Assembly: GCA_025667525.1 (NCBI GenBank)
Contig: JANFOE010002294.1
Span: 1-64,000 of the forward strand
Direction: 5' to 3'
Length of the DNA stretch: 64,000 nucleotides
Source of the DNA: Glebionis coronaria
Taxonomy: Eukaryota > Streptophyta > Magnoliopsida > Asterales > Asteraceae
Part shown: positions 36,165 to 47,033 of the stretch, piece after piece
Position numbering within the stretch: position 1 is the first letter of the stretch
Layout: each line of letters opens with the position of its first letter
Program-made: the position numbers and the translations under genes
Notes under the pieces: model-generated
What the model was told of the DNA's origin: nothing
Seen by the model: only the letters and a program-made list of their open reading frames with translations
Database searches by the model: none

Positions 36165-38098
36165 TAACCATTGCCATGCCCTCATGCAATGCTTAGTGAT
36201 AAAGCAATTTTACACTTTTCTCATAATTAATCAACCTTGGCCTTATTAAAATACTACTTAAACAAAAACAAAAATTAAGGTACTAAAAGAAATTAAAACT
36301 TAAACGGAAACAAAAGGATAGAAAACCATTTTCACTTGAAAATAGCTACATGGAAATAACTTGCAAAGAGATCAATGACTTACATTAGGGCTTTGGTGCT
36401 GCGAAGATTTATCACCCTCAAGTTTCACGTTCCCCAAACTAAGCTTAAAAACGAGATCATTGTTATTATAAGTTAGTAAATCAAACACTTACACACATGG
36501 CTTAATTATATGCTTAAACTCCCTTATTCCTAGGTGTATCTCTTATATTTTATTTTTGTCTTAGAATGATCATGAAGGTGCATTTTTGGACTTATTTCGA
36601 TAGTTTATTTAGGCTGAAAGCAAAGTAGGACGATTTGATCAATAGTTAGCTAAAGGACAAAATCTCTTAAAACTGCTTCTCGGGATATCAAAAAGTTCAT
36701 ATCTTGGCATAACTCGGTTCACGATTTGAGACCTTTCTCGGGCCGATATTTGGCATGTACTTCATACTTCATATCTTGAGAGACGTGCTTGAGATAATGG
36801 TCTTCTCATCGTTAATAGAGTTTCTTCACTTGGAGACTTTTGAGGGGTTCTCCAACTTTGTTGACCACGACTTCATGATTATTCTTCAATCTCTAATTGG
36901 GATTTTGAGATACAAGGATCCGCCTCCTTTTCGGACTTGGATCTATTTATCCTCATACATTGTTAGGGTCTTTTCGGATAGACTTCTCCATGATCTTTAT
37001 GGGAGTTGATTGCTTTTCGTCGTGAGTCTTGATCCTTCATATTGACTTTGGGAATAATGCATTTCACATCACCTTGGATCTTTAGCAATAAAATGGAATC
37101 CTCATGCCTTGTTAGAGCCTTTTCGGATTCGCCAATCTTCGCGCCCCGCTTCATAAGTTATGCCTTGGCTATGAACTCTTATCATTACCGAGCAACTTTT
37201 AAACGATCTTGGGCTAGAAGCTAAGTAACTTTTCAAATCGTACGACCTTACTTATTGCAGATAAATTATTAGCAAGTGATGGGAGAATAGGCAAATAATT
37301 ACACCAAGTGAGCTTGTGCAAGAATACCGACTTATAATTGACTCTATCATTTCTCGTCCTCCACAATTTAAAATCTCAAGTAATGAGACTCGTGGATACT
37401 TAGCCTAATAAACCAATTAAGGTCTACATGGTTAAGGATACTAGCTAGAATAAACTTGGATAAGTCTATTCGGGTTGAGTCAAAATAAACGCAACGGGCC
37501 TAATATGTCAAAGATTTCAAAACTAGCTACACCACTTTATTAATATTTTTGACTTTATTGCGGAATATATACATATGAAAGCAACGATAAAAATTTTAAA
37601 AATTACGACTAAATGGCCAAAGTTAATAAAAAATTTCAAAAATGTTGAAAAAGATGATTTTCCGATTAAATGAAGGCATTTTTATGGAAAAGTCCACTTA
37701 AAACTTCGATAGAAGTCCCCCTACACTTAAGATAAACATTGTCCTCAATGTTTAAGCATGTGGGAAAGTTTCCCCTACACTTATGACATTGTGCACGTTG
37801 GTTAACTCAAGTTAAGGAAGAGACGACTAAAGTGATCAATTTCAAATGTGAGTATGAAGAAAATTGAATCACGATAGTTGAGAGATAGAACCGGATTTCG
37901 GATAACACGGGAGCACGGTTCTTCAAAGGTTCCAAGAGTGCACTTATCCCTGTAATCACATCACCACACAAATACAAAGAACCTATAGAAGTCCCCCTAC
38001 ACTTAGGAGGTAAAAATATAAAAGGATAGATACTCGGGCTGCCTCCCGAGGAGCGCTTGTTTTTGATAACCGAGTCACGAGCCTGACTCGACCCAAAA
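36165..38098 (-). other. non-coding region between pol and 3' LTR (Athila)
   Basis: About 1.9 kb where some Athila elements carry an env-like ORF. Here only short frames occur, none with membrane segments or a signal peptide in a credible order, so the ORF is absent or eroded. Confidence 0.6.
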
Positions 38099-38605
38099 TT
38101 AGTTCATGGGGAACGTGGTGAGGGATGGAACCACCTCCTGAGAGGTGTCCTCACCAAAGTACAACTTCACTCGTTGGCCATTCACCTTAAAATTTGGTCC
38201 ATTAGGTTGAGCGAGCTCGAGAGTACCATATGGAAAAATTTGGGCAATGGTGAATGGGCCGGACCAACGAGATTTCAGCTTGCCCGAAAAGATTTTCAAC
38301 CGAGAGTTAAAAAGTAAGACTTTGTCTCCAACATGGAACTCTCGGTTCTTAATCTTAGAGTTGTGAATGAGCTTAGTCATTTCCTTATAGATCAAAGAAT
38401 TTTCATAAGCCTCATTACGGAGTTCATTGAGCTCATTGAGTTGGATCTTACGTAGGTCACCGGCTTTGCTGATATCAAAATTAGCCCACTTCAAGGCCCA
38501 GTAAGCCTTATGCTCCAACTCAATGGGGAGGTGGCACGCTTTCCCGTACACGAGACGATATGGTGTACAACCAATCGGAGTCTTGTATGGGTACGGAAAG
38601 CCCAC
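38099..38605 (-). pseudogene. Athila integrase C-terminal part
   Basis: Encodes [38 protein letters not shown], then [20 protein letters not shown] and SRWSGPFTI, the usual integrase tail with its GPF motif that contacts DNA. It lies one frame away from the catalytic part because of a one-base change near 38590. It ends at the natural polyprotein stop at 38099. Confidence 0.9.
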
Positions 38606-40725
38606 AAAGCATCATCAAGCTTATCAGCCCATGAGGCACGATGCTCTCCCACGGTCCTTTCAAGAATTCGCTTTAGTCCTTGGTTGGATATTTCAGCCTG
38701 GCCATTAGTTTGTGGGTGGTAGGCTGTGGAAAGACGATGATTTACACCATACTTAGCCATGACTCTAGCAAATTGGTCATTGCAAAAATGAGTCCCATGA
38801 TCACTAATAGTGGCACGAGGCACACCGAATCTAGCGAATAGAGCTTTCAAAAAGTTACAAACCACCCTTGCGTCATTAGTAGGTAAAGCTTTGGCTTCAA
38901 CCCACTTTAAAACGTAGTCAACGGCTACAAGGATGTATTTGTTTCCTTTAGAAGAAGGGAATGGCCCCATAAAGTTGATACCCCAAACATCAAAGATTTC
39001 ACACTCTTGTATGAAATTTTGAGGCATCTCATCTTTATGTGTGATCTTGCCTTGTTTTTGGCAAGAATCACAATGTTTAACCATCTCGTGAGCATCACGG
39101 TAAATGGTGGGCCAATAGAATCCCGAATCAAACACTTTTTTGGCAGTGTAGTTGGGACCAAAGTGACCACCGGTGGGTCCTTTGTGGCAAGCATCAAGGA
39201 TTTCTGAAGCTGCCGGTCCGTCAACACATCGGCGGATAATCAGGTCGGCACATTGTTTGAATAGGTAAGGGTCATCCCAAAAGTAAGTCTTAATGTCGGT
39301 GAAGAACTTTTTCTTTTGTTGAGACGTCAACCCTTCCTTGAGAATTCCACCCGCCAAGTAGTTTGCAAAGTCCGCAAACCACGAGGTGTCATCAGAATTC
39401 GAATTTATAGACATTAAGGTCTCCAAGGGAAAAGAATCATTGATTTCTTTGTTCGGATGATCCCCTTGGTAAGGATCCTCAAGTCTGCTGAGATGATCTG
39501 CGGCTAGGTTTTCAGCTCCTTTTTTATCGCGAATTTCGATTTTAAATTCCTGGAGCAGCAAAACCCAGCGAAGTAGTCTTGGTTTGGAATCTTGCTTTGT
39601 CAACAAGTACTTCAACGCGGAATGATCGGTATACACAATTGTTGTAGAAAGGACCAGATAGGGGCGGAATTTTTCAAAAGCATAGACAACAGCTAAAAGC
39701 TCTTTTTCGGTTGTCGTATAATGCAATTGTGCCCCCGTCATTGTCTTGCTAGCGTAATGGATCGGTTGGAAGTGTTTGTTCACTCTTTGTCCCAGAACCG
39801 CTCCAATAGCAAAATCACTAGCATCGCACATCAACTCAAAGGGAAGCTCCCAATTAGGGGTAACCAAGACGGGTGCCTTAGTTAGCTTATCCTTAAGCGA
39901 GTTGAAGGCTTCGAGACACTCTTTGGAAAAGATAAAAGGAGTATCTTTTTCCAAGAGGTGGGTCATCGGGCGAGCGATTTGAGAAAAATCTTTGATGAAT
40001 CGACGGTAGAAGCCCGCATGACCCAGAAAACTTCTCACACCCTTCACGGTTGAAGGTGGAGGCAACTTGGCGATAACATCGACTTTAGCACGGTCTACTT
40101 CAAGACCGGCTTTGGAAATCTTGTGTCCCAGCACGATGCCTTCTTTTACCATAAAATGGCATTTTTCCCAATTCAGAACAAGGCGAGTGTCTTCGCACCG
40201 CTTAAGCATACGTTTCAAATTGGCAAGGCAAGAAGAGAAGGAATCCCCAAAGACCGAGAAATCATCCATGAAGACTTCCATGGTTTGTTCAACCATGTCA
40301 TGGAAGATAGCTAACATGCACCTTTGGAAAGTCTCGGGGGCATTGCATAAGCCAAAAGGCATTCTTTTGTAAGCAAATGTGCCATAGGGACAAGTGAATG
40401 TTGTCTTCTCTGGATCTTGGGGATCGATGGGTATTTGGAAATAACCCGAGAAACCATCAAGAAAGCAGTAATATTCATTACCCGCTAAACGTTCAAGCAT
40501 TTGGTCCATAAAAGGTAGAGGGAAATGATCCTTTCTCGTGGCATCATTGAATTTGCGGTAGTCTATACAAACTCTCCACCCAGTAACGAGACGAGTGGAA
40601 ATCAACTCGTTGTGTTCATTGGGAACAACGGTTATTCCGCCCTTCTTGGGCACACAATGGATTGGACTAACCCATGGTGAATCCGAAATAGGTTAAATCA
40701 TACCCGCATCAAGAAGTTTGATAAC
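38606..40725 (-). pseudogene. Athila RT, RNase H and integrase core
   Basis: A long open frame after stops at 40726 (TAG) and 40693 (TAA). Numbered from the ATG at 40653: RT with [20 protein letters not shown] (29-48), [11 protein letters not shown] (64-74), and catalytic FMDD at 128-131; RNase H with [21 protein letters not shown] and [10 protein letters not shown]; integrase zinc site in [11 protein letters not shown] and CDSCQ; catalytic core in [20 protein letters not shown] and [13 protein letters not shown] and DFSVFG wording are typical of Athila/Tat RT. The frame goes out of register after WAFRT near 38590. Confidence 0.93.
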
Positions 40726-40728
40726 CTA

Positions 40729-43211
40729 TGTTTTGATGACTTCATGGATTTTTGGATTCACCCTTCGTTGGCTTTGAATTGTGGGCTTAAAGTCGTCCTC
40801 CATAAGAATTTTGTGTGTGCAGAAGTGAGGATCAATTCCACGAATATCAGAGATTTTCCAAGCAATAGCCTTCTTGTGATCTTTCAACACGGTGATAAGT
40901 CGGGCTTTTTCTTCTTCCTTTAGGTCCTTAGCAATTATGACTGGCGACTTCTTCTCTTCATCAAGGAATACATACTCGAGATGGGGCGACAACTCCTTAA
41001 GTTCTAAATCCGGAGGATTTTCGACGGGAGGCGTTTTCAAAGTCGGAGTATCGATAGCAATAACCGTGGGAGATGGAGGAGAAGGATTGTCTTCGTTGAG
41101 AAGGTTGTCAAAGAAATGCATGTCTTCATCCCCATCGGTGGGAGAATCATTAGTAGCTAAATTCACATCTCCCATGGTGTCTTCAAGATTGTTCCAAAAC
41201 AAATCACTATCTCCAAATAGAGACAATGATGAATCAATAGAGGAAACGGTTTCAACATTGGGAAGAGAAGTAGGAATACTTTTACAAGCATCTTTGAAGT
41301 GTGCTTCACAAGCCTCATCAAGAACGTCAATACAATTAACACTCTCGTTGGAATAAGGTTGTTTAGACAACTTTCCCATGTTGAAGACGATTTTATCGTC
41401 ACCCACTCTCATGATAAGCTCACCGGCTTCAACATCGATGAGAGTGCGACCGGTCCTCAGGAATGGACGACCCACGATCAAGGGAACACGAGGGTCCATC
41501 TCGTAGTCGACAACGACGAAATCGGCAAGAAAAGTGAATTTGTCGACTCCTACAAAGACGTCTTCGGCTATCCCCACTGGATAAGCAACCGTACGGTTAG
41601 CTAATTCCAAAGTCATTTTAGTGGGGACTAGCTCAGGGAGAGATAATTGCTTCCAAACACTTAGAGGCATGAGATTAATACTGGCACCTAGATCGGCTAG
41701 GGCCATGCAATTCTCTACTCTTGGGAAATTGCAAGGGATTAAGAAACGACCCGGATCACCAAGCTTGGTTGGCAATTTCCTTAAGAGCACTGCGGAGCAA
41801 TTCTCATTAAGTTGGGTGTTGGCAATATCGAGGAGATTTTCCTTGTCGCTCAGAAGATCTTTAAACATTTTCGCGTACCTAGGCATGTGAGCGAGAGCCT
41901 CAGCGAAGGAGATATTGAAATTCAGTTGTTTAAACATCTTAAGAAAGTTCGAAACCTGAATATCGTCCTTGCTTTTGAGCTTCTCTTTCCTCAACCTAGA
42001 TGGATAAGGTATATTGGAAGAAGAGGAAGGCTTTGGGAGAATAGGATCACTCACATCCTTGGGTGGGGAAGGGGTAGAAGGAAGAGGTGGAGAAATTGGG
42101 GAAGGAGAAGGATGAGGAATAGGAGCAGGTGACTCGTTCTCCTTAGTCACAACCACCGGTGGAGGTATAGGAAGCTCGGGTTCCTTGGTACCTTTGCCAC
42201 TTCGAGTAGTGATTGTTTTCATCTCCCCTCTTGGATTCGCAACGGTGTTACTCGGAAGAGTACCCGAAGAAGAGGGTTGATTACCTTGGAAGAAACTAGC
42301 CATCATGTTCTTCAAGTCATTTGTTTGGCTATCTAACGTGTTTCTCATGTCAGCTCTCAAATCATTCCCTTGTTTGACCAAGTCTGCTTTCAGGTTGAGC
42401 ACTTCTCTCTGAAGATTTCCCACAATCACATCGTTAATCCTCATATAAGTTTCCACTTCTTGGTGAAGAGCGGTGGGTTGGTTGAGAGGAGCATTGTATG
42501 CGGGTGGTTGATAAGCAGGTTGCTGGTAGACTTGGTTGTTTCGTTGAGGTGGTTGTTGCTGCTTGTGAGGAGGGATGTATGGTGTACGAGGTTGTTGTTG
42601 TTGTTGAGGAGGGCGATTGAGGTTTTGTTGTTGGTTTGGGTTGGTAGGAGGAAAACCAGGTGGGGAAAGATAATTGTTAGAGCGGTAGCTAAGCAAATTA
42701 CGGTCACCTTGAGGTCTAGCTTGATAAGCAGGTTGAGGATAGGTGCCATATGTTGCATTCACATTCTCAGCAGGGTAGTCTTGGGTGGCGGTACAAGTGG
42801 TGTAAGAGTGAGGACCACCGCATATCTCACAAGGTTGGCTGACAGCGTTAACTTGAGCGTTTTTAGCGTTGCTGCTGTTGGTGTTGTTAACGGTGTGGGT
42901 GACAAGCGATTCAAGAAGCACAGTGATTTTGTCCAGTCTCTTGTCGCCGTCACTAGTGCTAGCACTAGCGACATTGGTCCGAACACTCTTGGTTTGCACA
43001 CGAGATTTATTCTCAATGATATCCCAAGCAGCATTGGAAGTCTTACCCAAAAGATTACCCCCCGAGGCACTGTTTAGTGAATCTTGGTCACTCATGCTTA
43101 AACCATTGTAAAAAGTATTAATTTGATGTACTTTGGTAAAACCATGTTGTGGGCATTTTCCTAAAAGATCTTTAAAACGATCCCAAGATTCACTGAACGA
43201 CTCATCGTACT
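40729..43211 (-). pseudogene. Athila gag C-terminal part and protease
   Basis: Open for 789 codons from the Met at 43095 and in frame upstream to the copia-2 junction at 43211 (WDRFKDLLGKCPQHGF). Contains a C-x2-C-x3-H-type cluster (CEICGGPHSYTTC), long Gln/Pro/Asn-rich linkers, and then protease with MALADLGASINLMPLSVWK, where DLGA replaces the usual DTGA as in other Athila elements, and LIVGRPFLRTGRTLIDVEAG. Ends at a TAG at 40726 where RT should follow in the same frame. Confidence 0.9.
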
Positions 43212-43555
43212 TGAAGGTCTACGTAATTTATGGCCTATTCTAGATCATGGATTTGGTGGATTAGGTTGGTTGATTGATTGATTAATAAAGAAGAAATGAA
43301 GGAATTAGATGAGGGATTAGAGAGAGAAAGGAGAGAAGGGAGAGAATTGTAGAGAGAGAAAGTAAAATGGAAAATATGATTAAAGTGAAAATGGAATCAA
43401 CAACCCCCTCCTAACATGCTAGGAGGGGTTATATATAGCCCACCCTACATGTGGGCTATATGGACCATACATAAAGTAAATAGATCACGAGCCCATTACA
43501 TAATTATCATTGGAGCGACCGATCCTTCATAAATACGTAAAACGTATTTCCAACA
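43212..43555 (-). repeat. 3' LTR of copia-2
   Basis: TGAAGGTCTACG to TTTCCAACA. One difference from the other LTR (C here at GCGACCGAT, T in the right copy). Palindrome at 43405-43428 next to a TATATA element. Confidence 0.97.
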
Positions 43556-43690
43556 ATCTCCCCCTAAGGGAGGTCGCTCCAAGTTACAAAGTTCTAAATA
43601 GTCTATATCTCGTGATCTATGCTAACTAAGATGTGACCGAGACTTTATTGGAAAAACGTATTTCCAACAATCTCCCCCTAAGGGAGGTCA
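43556..43690 (-). promoter_or_regulatory. polypurine tract of copia-2, with a duplicated LTR/PPT junction
   Basis: Minus-strand CCTTAGGGGGAGAT abuts the LTR at 43556-43569. The whole junction (AAACGTATTTCCAACA, then ATCTCCCCCTAAGGGAGGTC) is repeated 114 bp further in, at about 43653-43690, giving a second potential plus-strand start. Confidence 0.85.
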
Positions 43691-46173
43691 CATCTTTTTA
43701 CAAAATCTTAAACCTAGCATCTATGCTTGAGTCTTCGATCTTGTTCTTGTGAATATGCTTGATGTGATCTTTGACTTTAGTCTTGAGCATGTTTCCTTGC
43801 CTTGACCTTGTACATTCTTCACTTGTGATATTTGCCTCTTTGTGACTTCATCTTCCACATACTTATACTTTTAAATTCTTGAAAGCTTCAGAGTTTGATA
43901 CAGCGGAAGACTTGACCTTCAGGCTTTCTTGAATTTGTTGAAGTACTATTTGTATGTAGTATAAGCAAGTGGTGACGACTTCTTCTGGATTGTACACCGC
44001 AATGCCACCTTCTTGTTACGCTGCATAAGACAGTTAGCAACAAAACAATATACACGGATGAAATGGCCTTGAACATTTCATTCTAATTCGGTAGCAATTT
44101 ACCTCCGGTCGGTGAAGACCGTTGGACGATATTAAATATCGTACTTGTGGCAGGTAGTTTCAATAAAGAACCTCCTTGACAAGATTTCGCGGGTAAACTC
44201 GTTCTCTTTACTCGACCGTCCAAAGCTGACTGCGAACGTAAAGAGTGAATCATTTGGATAATATTATCCGCATGATTTGAAGCCGTCAATTCATGTTCCT
44301 GGAACAAGTGAAGTTCAATTAAGAACCGCACCATCGTTGCTTTCCAGTTGTCACTAGCTTGATTCATATAGAATCTTGCAAGTTACCTACCAAGTGCTGT
44401 TTGATGTTAACACTAGAAGGATTTCCACTCGTCACTGTGATCAATAAAGAGTCACTCTGAGTGTTCTGGCAAGATCATATGATAATGCGAAGAGGCCTGG
44501 AACGAGTTTAAGTTCATTTAAGAATTAAACCACTGTTGCTTTCCAGTTATCACAAGTTTGATTCATAAAGAACCGCACAAGTCACCTACCATGAGCTTTT
44601 TGATATTCGCTCAAGAAGGATTTCCATCTTCATTGTAAATACTTTCGTATTACTCGGATGTTCAGGCAAGATCATGAAGATTTTGCGTAGGACTCTTAAG
44701 ATCTTTCTTACTTTTCACAGTGTGTGAAGAAGCAAGGAATAATGAAAGTGTGTCCTAATGAGATATTTGATGATCTCAAATGGCTCTAGACTCGATCGTG
44801 CATTTTGGATTTTTAGTGATCGGAGGCTGGAGAGGAGTGCCACCTTTTCAATACCAATTTATTCGGAGTGAATAAATCAATAGATAATGTGTTGATCTCC
44901 GTGTGATTAAAACAAATACCTTTTGAGAGATATTTGAGTTAGCTGGAAAGGGTTGTGCATTGCATCACTGGGTCCATGACGTCTTTCTTCAATATCGAGA
45001 ATCATTAACAAAAATGATCTCAATAGCATATGTATTGACCCGGTTTCTGCCTAAAGTTGTAAGAAGGGCTTCTTTCTTTACACCCTTTATCTTTACATTT
45101 CTTTTTCATTCTTCAACCCCTTCAATGCTTACCAATACGTCATCACTAGCACCTTGTTGTGATTGTTCCAGTGCTAACTTAAGTACTTGGTCGGCATTCA
45201 GCTACGTTCACAATCTTTCTCCATCTTTCCTAAGGACTACTATTTCTAGCTATGGAATGTCCTTGGGAAGATTCCTCCGGTTCTAGAGAAATCATTAGAC
45301 TTTAACCTATCCTACCATCCTTATGTCACCACAATCGTCACCGTCGTGAATAGAGATGTTTTTGGGTAAGTGTATGTCACCATGAAATCCATTTTGAAAT
45401 GCAAATCCATTTTGCTCCCCCTTAACATATGCTACGATATCCGAAAACATTTTGCACATGTCGGGATGAGCTATCACGTTAAGTCAAACCATTTATGATT
45501 GATCATATCCCATATTAAATCACATTTTCTCCCCCATATTAAAAATATTAACCCAATCGATGTTTTTAATATCAATTGATTTAATAGCATTTTAAGAAAA
45601 TTTGGGAAGAAAAATGCAAATCCAATTATCTTCATGAGTTTAACAAGCTCCCCCTCAAATTAATGAGGGTGTACTTGAAACGTAAATTAAATACCTTTTA
45701 AACACAAGTGTAAGGTATTTATTACGTGCAAAGATCATATATAATAATGAATTCACAAGATTAGCAATGTACGAGGTTGGACCTGAATAATGGAGAACAG
45801 CATATGAAAGAAGCACATGGTTCTTGTTCACGAATGTTGGTCACCTCGTCACGTCCCCGAGAAAATTAATGCTCGTTGTAGAGTCAAAGCTTTCCGGTGA
45901 AATGCTTGACTTAATTATGAAAAGTGGGTTGCTATCTGAAATAATAGCAAACCATTTTGAGCATGTTTTAAAAATTTGAACTTCTGCTCGAACTTTATTT
46001 ACAACCCCGTGTCATTATTGAATGACATTTCTAGGTTCGTAAATATTATCGATTCCAGAAGACATGCTCTTTTTATCAAAACATTTTTGAACACACAATT
46101 TTGAAAGATTTAGAAAAACCTTTTGAGAAATTCTCGAAAAATTGTGTTCAAAGTTTTGAAAAAACAATTACTT
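43691..46173 (-). other. conserved 3' non-coding region of copia-2
   Basis: No coding frame. Shares ordered blocks with copia-1 9853-11900, including GTCGGTGAAGACCG, GATATTAAATATCG, a tandem pair at 44298-44495 and 44496-44695, CATCACTGGGTCCATGA, CTTCAACCCCTTCAATGCTTA, and an inverted repeat GAACACACAATTTT...AAATTGTGTTC at about 46086-46157. Confidence 0.8.
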
Positions 46174-47030
46174 GAGCTTAAGATGTTGAATATCTTAAAA
46201 GCGAGCTCAAGTCCGAGAAGTTGTGAACTTCCCGTTGTTAAGGATAAGTTACCATCGGCGATAAACTTTCCTTTTATCTGAAGAACGAGTCCTAAGCTGA
46301 CATTTACTTAGAAGTCGTTTTCATGAGCTTGAAAACTTTGACTGTTTTAACGGAAAGCTCATGACCGAGAAAGGTTAATTTCTCGTTACGAGGAAAAGTT
46401 CTCTTATTTAAAAGATCCACTTTCCTTTCTGAGCTTAAAACTTCGAATGTTTTAAGACAAGCTCATGACCGAGAAAATTGAATTTCTCGTTATGAGGATA
46501 AGTTTATCATTAATGATAAACTTTCCTTTATTTTAAGTTCGAGTTACAGTCTGACATTTAACTGTAAGTCATTTACACGAGCTTAAAACCTTTGAATGGT
46601 TTTAATGTGAGCTCGTGTCCGAGAAAATTTAATTTCTCGTTGTAAGGATAAGTTTATCATCGGCGATAAACTTTCCTTTATTTGAAGAACGGGTTACCAT
46701 CTGATATTTAATGATTAACCATATACACGAGCTTAAAACCTTTGAATGGTTTTAGGGTAAGCTCGTGTCCAAGAAAACTTAATTTCTTGTTAAGAGGGTA
46801 AGTTATCGTTGAGTGGATAAACTTCCCTGTCTCTGAAGTCCGGGTCGTCGTCTGTCATTTAACGAGGAGCCATTGTGCATGAGCTTAAAAACTTGGAATG
46901 TTTTTGATATAAGCTCATGCCCGAGAAAAATTAATTTCTCGTTGTTAGGATAAGTTTACCATCGGCGATAAACTTTCCTTTCTTTGAAGAGCGAGTTATA
47001 GTCTGTGATGTGACTATAAGTCCTTTGTGT
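46174..47030 (-). repeat. six-unit hairpin array (copia-2)
   Basis: Units begin at 46174, 46325, 46431, 46579, 46729 and 46881; five are about 150 bp and the second is 106 bp. Each full unit holds four consecutive inverted repeats. First, GAGCT...AGCTC enclosing a variable stem and a conserved TTTGAAT-type loop (stems TTAAGAT/ATCTTAA, AAAAC/GTTTT, TTAAAACC/GGTTTTAA, AAAAAC/GTTTTT). Second, GAAGTT/AACTTC or GAAATT/AATTTC. Third, AAGTTTATC/GATAAACTT. Fourth, TTACAG/CTGTAA, TTATAG/CTATAA or CTAAG/CTTAG. The array ends at the stop of the protein frame at 47034. Confidence 0.92.
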
Positions 47031-47033
47031 AGC

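Noticed and set aside
36165..38098. env-like ORF of the Athila element
   Set aside because: Only short frames without consistent signal peptide or membrane segments.
42370..43077. 235-codon plus-strand frame
   Set aside because: Antisense shadow of the Athila gag-protease frame, rich in Leu/Val/Arg because of the Gln/Asn/Pro codons on the other strand.
46174..47030. CRISPR array
   Set aside because: Plant DNA; the repeat units are directly adjacent, about 150 bp and made of hairpins, with no short repeats separated by unique spacers.
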